Positions 57,446-64,000 of a stretch of DNA of 64,000 nucleotides are shown here, piece after piece. Location of the stretch: assembly GCA_028829895.1 (NCBI GenBank), contig CM054178.1:102600058-102664057 (forward strand), read 5' to 3'. Both the position numbers and the translations under genes were made by a program. The notes beneath the pieces were generated by a model. It saw nothing but the letters and a program-made list of their open reading frames with translations. It searched no databases and had not been told where the DNA came from. Within the stretch, counting starts at the first letter, position 1. Every line of letters begins with the position of its first letter. This DNA is from Sinotaia quadrata (lineage: Eukaryota; Mollusca; Gastropoda; Architaenioglossa; Viviparidae).

Positions 57446-60400
57446 ACTCATCATGGAAAGGATTTTCCTTTATTTAAACCTTTCGAATGTCAAAACTTAA
57501 GAGAAGAGACGGGGTTTGGTGGGACTGGAGAAGTAAGGAAAGAAAGGTAAATAAGACATTTTCGGAAAACCTCCGGGAGTAGTGTGTAGTCTTGCAATCA
57601 ATTTAGAAGCCGTACACTGGCATTTACATAATTCTCCCCATATACTTCCGAGATGCAGGAAATGTTACAGGAACAACTGTCTCACAGATTAATATTGCTT
57701 GCTAGAGGCATCACTGTTGGGTGTTTTTGGTTTGTATAATGTAACAAATGTAAACATCGCAGGACAAGAATTTGCTTCGTGCTTGGTTTCATGGAGAGTA
57801 CCTTGACACCATGGCTTCTCTACCGCGTCACATCGTCCAAAAATAAATGCTTCTAAATTAAATGATCACATCAAGTCGACCTCTAAGAAGAAAAGGTGGG
57901 CCTCTTAGTTACGAACTCTAATGTGTATTAATAACTGCCCATGAGAGAGAACGTGTGCCGATTTGTGTTTGAAAACGAGGCTGTTCTGAATCGGTGTCAG
58001 TGCATTCGTGTGAGTGTGAGTGGTGGTGGTGGTTTACAGTGTGTTTTATTGTCTTGTTTATCAAAGCAACATGTTTAGTAAATGTAATTTAAACCCCCCC
58101 AAAAAATATTTACATATTTTGTAACTGCATTCTCGAGCAGAAAAGAGTGATAAGCGTGAAATAAAATGCCGGTATCTTACCGAGCCGTGCTTACGAACAA
58201 CAGTGATGGCAGGGGAATAAAGATATCAGTGTCTTACTAAGCAATTCTTAAGTCAGATGCCGCAATCCTAATATCCAACTCTCATCAGCACTGCATAGTA
58301 TTGCAGATGGACCGACAGCAAAATGATAATTGAACAGATAAGAAGATTGTAAGCGACGTCAAGACACAGCTGCTTAAGTTTACTCTGAAGGAGTCTCTTC
58401 TTCAGTATGGTGTCATTTTCTTATCTTCCCAAAGGGTGGAGAGTTTTATGAGCTTGGTATTAAGTCTCTGATGGGCACTACACTGGGTTTGTCTCTGATA
58501 TTACGTACTTAATTCAGGTCTTGGCATCATGGGAACATGCGAGGGAATAGCCCTCAGTTTCATAGCAAACTCTGAATATTTCATGGTGAATTAAAATTAC
58601 TTTTCCGGCTCCTATTATCACTGTTTGCCTCATGGGGGTCAGTCACACGATGAAGGAAAAGAAAAGAGGAGCTAGATTAACCTCATTTTGAATCTTCGCA
58701 AAATGTAGCTAGTCTAACAATACATACACACGCACTTGAAAAACAAAAACAATGAAAAACTATTAAATCGACAAACTAGAATAGCTTTCTTTTTTTGTCT
58801 TTAAAATTACAATGTACGGGATGTTCTTTCCTCTGCGGTTGTTTGTTCAGGTATTGTTTTGTTTCATATTCGGTGAATAGCTTCGACACAAATATTTCTA
58901 ATGCAATAAAATAAATTCATTTTCTTTCTACACATTGACACGAATGTGTTTGAGACATGTACTCTGCAGTCGTGTTTTGTGCCGTCTGGATGCAGACATT
59001 TTGGTTAGTACAAATGTCTTTGAATTGTGCACTATCTGCCCTCGTTATCTATATTATCTGTATTGTCTCTTAAAAAAGCAACCGTAAACTTAAATATTTT
59101 TCTCCGTCGAATTTTTGTCCTCTAATGGTTTCATCCAATGCTCTTCCTTAACCCCATATTACCCCCATGCCCTCCCTACCCCAACAATCGAGGTACTTTT
59201 TAGTATGTTTGCGTCAGAGATTTTACCCCATTTGTATCAGTGACTACATTGTTCGCATCCGTCGGATTTTCTTTGAAATTTAGTAACTTGCAGACATTTT
59301 TCTTGTTTTGTTTGAAGAGAGTGATTTGGGTGTATTGTTGAAATTTTCTAATTTCTTCTTTTTATTTTAGGAATGAACACATTCTCCTTTGAAGGAGTTA
59401 ATTTTGCAAATTTATTTTATTAACTTGTCAGCTTTCCCAACGGATCATCCATCGGTTGTCAGTTAATGTCTGAAGGATGTGATTGCTGGCGCATTTATAG
59501 CTTGTTAAACGTAAACTAGGTGTAATGTACTAGACAGTCTATTTTTTAAAAATTTAGTCTGTTTTACTTGTTGCGTGGGTGAAATGCCTCGTGCCTTGCC
59601 TTTTTCTGAGACCCCAGCTGACGTCATGATGAAATGTTCGAAAATGTCGATTAGTGGACATTCTTTGTGTCCATGATGTGGTGTCCGAGCCAATTAAATT
59701 AAGAGTATGAAGGTAGATTGCAAGTTAAAGGAAACATAGAAATGTGTTGCCAATTTTATTAATACTTAGAATTTTTTAATTCGCCTTTTCTCTAAGTCGA
59801 TTGAGCTTTTTGAAGTAGAATTGCAGTTACTGCTTTTAGTAGTGCTATTAATGTTTTGTTTTTGTTTTGTTTTGTTTTTAAAAAAAAGGATTCCAAGTGG
59901 GTGAGAAATGATTGTTGATAATGTGTGTTTGGGGTTTGAAAGTCCATACTAAATTAGGAAGTCTTAAAGAGAGTATACATTGATATTGGATTACTGAGGT
60001 AAAACGACACTATGTTCACAGTGAATTCAACAGAAATGCGAACGTCAGAAAATTAATCAAGAGATGATTGGATATAGTTGTCGAATTGGGCTCAAATCGA
60101 AGACAAACAATATGTGTGCATATCTAATTCTCATCCCCCCCGCCCCAATAGTGAGACACACACCCACGTCAGTGTATTGACACTTGCGTGCTGGGACCAG
60201 GCTCTGCCTATCGCCTACATTTGTTTGGCTCGCTGACTACGTACGACAGGCTTAATACAGGTCATTGTTAGGAGCTGGACCGGCAAAGATTGATTAGCTG
60301 TCAAACGGAAGTTTATAGATTTTAAAGAGGCTATTGACGAGAAGTCACAGGGGGTGGGTTTCGTGAAGCAGTCTTAGCATATAAGGACCGAGTAACTAGA

Positions 60401-62406
60401 TTTCGTTATGGTAACGGAGGAGGTAGCATGCGTCACTTATGCATTTAATATAGGTTGTTTTTTTCCCCTTATTAAGATAAAACTAAGAAGCCGTGCCAGT
60501 TGAAACGTTGAATGGAGTGGATTTGATCCTGGTTTTGTTTAGTCACCTATTTTGTTCTCTAAGACAATTCCAAGTACTGGAGACAAAGGAGGATAAAGTA
60601 ACGTGTTAATGCTGACATTTTCCGACACGCAATGCAACTGAGTCAGTTGCTCACTGGAAAGCATGCCCCGTTCTAGGAGCTGTCCTGAGTGAACTGCAGT
60701 CTCAGCGTTCGCTCTAAGACTAAGCGGACCTGCATGAACTGCCATCTCTCAGCATTTGTTCCAAGATTAAGCGGCCCTACTTGAGATTTACTGTAGCAGT
60801 TTCATGTTAAAGTAGTCTCATGTGCAGTCATTCGTCTTTGTTCACTGGAATTTACAGTATCTCCGTGCCCCTCTCCCCCCTCCAGGTGAGTGTAATTTTG
60901 AAGCATAGCAATTTTCCCCTGCCGTACCTTCACGTTTTTCAAATCAGTGAGTGTAATTATGAAGCATAGCAATTTTTGACTTAACATTAGCAAGGGTGGG
61001 TAGTCGGTTAATTGCGATGGTGGTAATGTCCTTTCGTCTCGAATGGTTTTAGACGCGTTTTATTTTACTTATTTTCATTTTTATTTACATATTTCTTTGT
61101 TCATTCGATACTATTTTCTGCTTTCGGATTTATTTTCCTGTACTGTTTAAATGAATCCCCATGTTACAGCTGTTCCACACCGGCCAGACGTTTATTATCC
61201 CTTGCCTAGTTGTATCCACAGATCATCGAAATTCACTGCTGATCACGTGATCCAACCCAACAGATCACTTAGGATTTACGGGCATTATAGCGTAAGAATC
61301 ATCAATCAAACCCAGCCCGAGACCAGAAAAATTTAGGAAAGTTTCACAAGAAGTCTCAAAATTTATGGCCAGCAGGGGAAAGATCGATTCTATGGATAAT
61401 CGACAAGGTACTTACTTCAGCCACTAGATGATGACGTCATCTAGATGTGATTTTTTTTTTTACAAAAAAGAAACGTCACCTTACTCAAGGTGTGCGCATG
61501 TTGTCATTACAACGAATGGGAATATCTCAGACGCTTAGAATGAAACTTCATTTCTTTTTATTACATTCATTTTAGCTAATAAGAGTTACTGTTCCTTTTA
61601 ATAATTTAATGTTATAAAATGTTTGAAATACATGTACTGAAATAGGAAAATAATAACATCAATAATAGTAATAAAATAATGTGTATGTGATGTACAGGCT
61701 ATGTTGAACCTTGAAAGAAAATTAATAACATATATATATATTCATGTTGTGCATAAATAAAAAAAAATCTTCTTTGATATTCGATCGCCAACGGTAAATG
61801 TTGTACAGCTGTGTATGTGATTGTCACTATTGATGTGCAAGGTTGTCCTGAGATTATTAAATATCAACCTGCAATAAACACGTGTACATATCAATTTCTC
61901 CGTGTTGTGTTTGGACTCTTCTTGACTCGGGTCCGGTGAATTTCTTGGACTTGGTGGGTTGTTGCGTGAGTCATTGTGGTCGTTTGTTACTTTGTCTCTC
62001 GTCAGTATTGTTCATAAACGTTCATTGATCTTGCTGCCAATGAAAAAGTATACGTATTTATTGTCTTCATCGTTTCTGAGCCGTGCGCGCGTGCATGCTT
62101 TACGTTTAGCACATAAGAGGTCCAATAAACATTTCTTTGAACTCGTATAAAATAAAGGAGCAGCCACATTAGCATTCCAACTTAAACACACCTTATCACC
62201 TTAAAGATGCCATTTGCAACATTGCTTCGCACTTTGGGATTTTATTATTACGAACTGAAAATTAAAAAGAGATGAGGAAACAATGTCAACTTTTCATATT
62301 GCTATTTAATGCACCGTACGTAGCACTGAATAATGACAGTGTCTGAAGAGATCATTTCTATCCACTTCTGATTGCTTGAAAGGATGTCGATATCATAACA
62401 CTTACT

Positions 62407-62407
<1 letters not shown>
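57446..62407. other. intergenic, nothing recognised
   Basis: Almost 5 kb of AT-rich DNA without a supported gene or element. Small features only: GTGGTGGTGG at 58020-58032 and a duplicated GTGAGTGTAATT(T/A)TGAAGCATAGCAATTTT at about 60884-60977. Confidence 0.35.

Positions 62408-62456
<49 letters not shown>
62408..62456. repeat. (CA)n microsatellite
   Basis: Uninterrupted CA run. Confidence 0.97.
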
Positions 62457-62458
<2 letters not shown>

Positions 62459-63155
62459 TGGACACACAAACATGAACTGTTTGGGATGGTGATGATACAT
62501 TTATTAAAGTAAGACTTTATATTGTACCACGTTGCAAAAATATTTAAAGAATGTCTTCCTTTTGTTTTTCTTATTGATCCCCAAAACTTTCGTTAAATCT
62601 CATGCTTGATTTAACCTCCTTTGTAAGAAAGGAAAACGTAACTGGCAAAAGAAAAAAATTAAAATGTACTCTGACAGCATTTATTGGATAAGTGATAACT
62701 TTCAGGGTTTTTTTTTTTATCGACAACAAACCACTGAAACCTATAAATTGAAAACATATATATTGCATGTTACCCTGGGTGACTTTGTAATAATGTACTA
62801 TACCAAATATTTACTAGGTAACGATATAATACATGTATAGATGCAAATGCAGAGTGTGGACTACTGGTTGTAAATATACGTATATCAGCAAATATTACGT
62901 CGATCTGATGGTGCGTTGCCAGTCACTGACTCACGGCCCCCACTCAGTAATAGACAGATAAATAGATATATAAACAAACAGAGAACAAGACGTTATAATT
63001 TACGACACAAACAAAAAGAATTTACACTAATATTGAGATACTGAGGCTGAAGCAATTAACAAAAGTATAATAAAGAAAAAGTTAACAATTTTTATAAACA
63101 AAATACATTTTTACTTCTGCTCATCATCATCGCCATTGTAGGTCATTATTTTTTC
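62457..63155. other. non-coding, nothing recognised
   Basis: No gene or element seen. Confidence 0.35.
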
Positions 63156-63312
63156 TTTAACAAGTTCATTTCACATTGCTGTGAGTCCTTTAACAAGTTC
63201 ATTTCACATTGCTGTGAGTCCTTTAACAAGTTCATTTCACTTTGCTGTGAGTTCTTTAACAAGTTCATTTCTCATTGCAGTGAGTCCTTTAACAAGTTCA
63301 TTTCACATTGAT
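63156..63312. repeat. 33-bp minisatellite, about 4.7 copies
   Basis: The unit is TTTAACAAGTTCATTTCACA followed by TTGCTGTGAGTCC. Variants are CACTTTGCTG and CTCATTGCAG. Confidence 0.93.
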
Positions 63313-63408
63313 ACACTGCTAATTACTATATTAAAAAATACTTAATTAGGCCTATGTCTCTGCAACAAAAAAAGGAGTTATCCCTGTTTATAATAATATA
63401 ACATTTCC

Positions 63409-63497
63409 TAAATCTTAACCATTCATATAATACATAGATGCTTTCACATTTCAAAATCTTAACCATTCATATAATACATAGATGCTTTCACCTTTTC
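63409..63497. repeat. two-copy tandem repeat
   Basis: AAATCTTAACCATTCATATA followed by ATACATAGATGCTTTCAC occurs twice in tandem, almost identical. Confidence 0.9.
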
Positions 63498-64000
63498 TAG
63501 CCAAGGGTCTGTCTTTTGGTTCTTTATACAACCCGCACATAACAGAAGGGACTCAATACAGTTTATAACGCCCCATCAGAAGAGTATGTTTGCAAAGAGT
63601 AAAGTCATGGGACTTAACATGCTAGTTTTCTGTCTAGAAACCACGCCCTTCTACACTTTGCCTCACTCTTTTAATCAATCGAATGTATAAATACAGCTAG
63701 AACTAATTAATTTTTATGAACTTGTCAAATCTTCTACACCCACATTCTATCAGCACAAATGTCTCGTATCCATAAACAAGTTTACATTTACATCAGCTTA
63801 AAAGTTGGATACCTGCATAATGAGGTCTTAATGAGGTACCAGGGAATTAGCGTTCTCACAGAACAATAGCAATAATCCTACTCATGGCTATCATGTTGTT
63901 GGTAAATTCACTTAAAACAGTTTACCTTCTCTCCTATTCTGTCTGTCCCTGACTTTCACTTCATAAATAAACTTGTATCATAACAGTCCGATCTATAAGA
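63498..64000. other. non-coding, nothing recognised
   Basis: No gene or element seen up to the window edge. Confidence 0.35.

Overview
This window is AT-rich, repeat-dense animal DNA. It shows split exons with GT-AG introns, long dinucleotide microsatellites, many minisatellites, several classes of eukaryotic transposon and no bacterial gene organisation. The extracellular Cys-rich protein family and the mix of Ty3, hAT and non-LTR relics suggest a lophotrochozoan, most likely a gastropod mollusc. That placement is an inference.

One protein-coding gene can be supported, on the + strand. Four exons (45248-45397, 49582-49694, 52950-53061, 53985-54232) splice with consistent phases. They encode a small secreted or surface Cys-rich protein resembling the DUF7042/7043/7044 group, with a Ser/Thr-rich stalk and a C-terminal hydrophobic tail that could be a GPI signal. 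A fifth exon at 7666-7730 matches in phase and in domain logic and may be the preceding exon, which would make the first intron 37.5 kb. A signal-peptide-like ATG exon at 36856 is a weaker alternative start.

The long intron holds a nested transposon complex at 14.1-24.7 kb. A Ty3-type element on the + strand was interrupted inside its reverse transcriptase by a roughly 9.8 kb LTR element on the - strand. That second element has integrase upstream of reverse transcriptase, the order of the Gmr1-like clade. Its RNase H was then split by a 2.06 kb hAT element (perfect 8-bp target duplication), and one LTR received a 175-bp MITE with TTAGGG-like repeats. The left edge appears to have inverted between 13-bp inverted repeats. 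At 40.9-44.8 kb lie a + strand 3' LINE fragment and a - strand non-LTR retrotransposon with a restriction-like-endonuclease-type C-terminus. All of these are inactivated by stops and frameshifts.

The remainder is intronic or intergenic DNA. It holds about a dozen minisatellite arrays (units 33-85 bp) and about fifteen long (GT)n, (GA)n or (ATT)n tracts. Most apparent open reading frames are by-products of these arrays. From about 54.9 kb to the end no gene could be supported.
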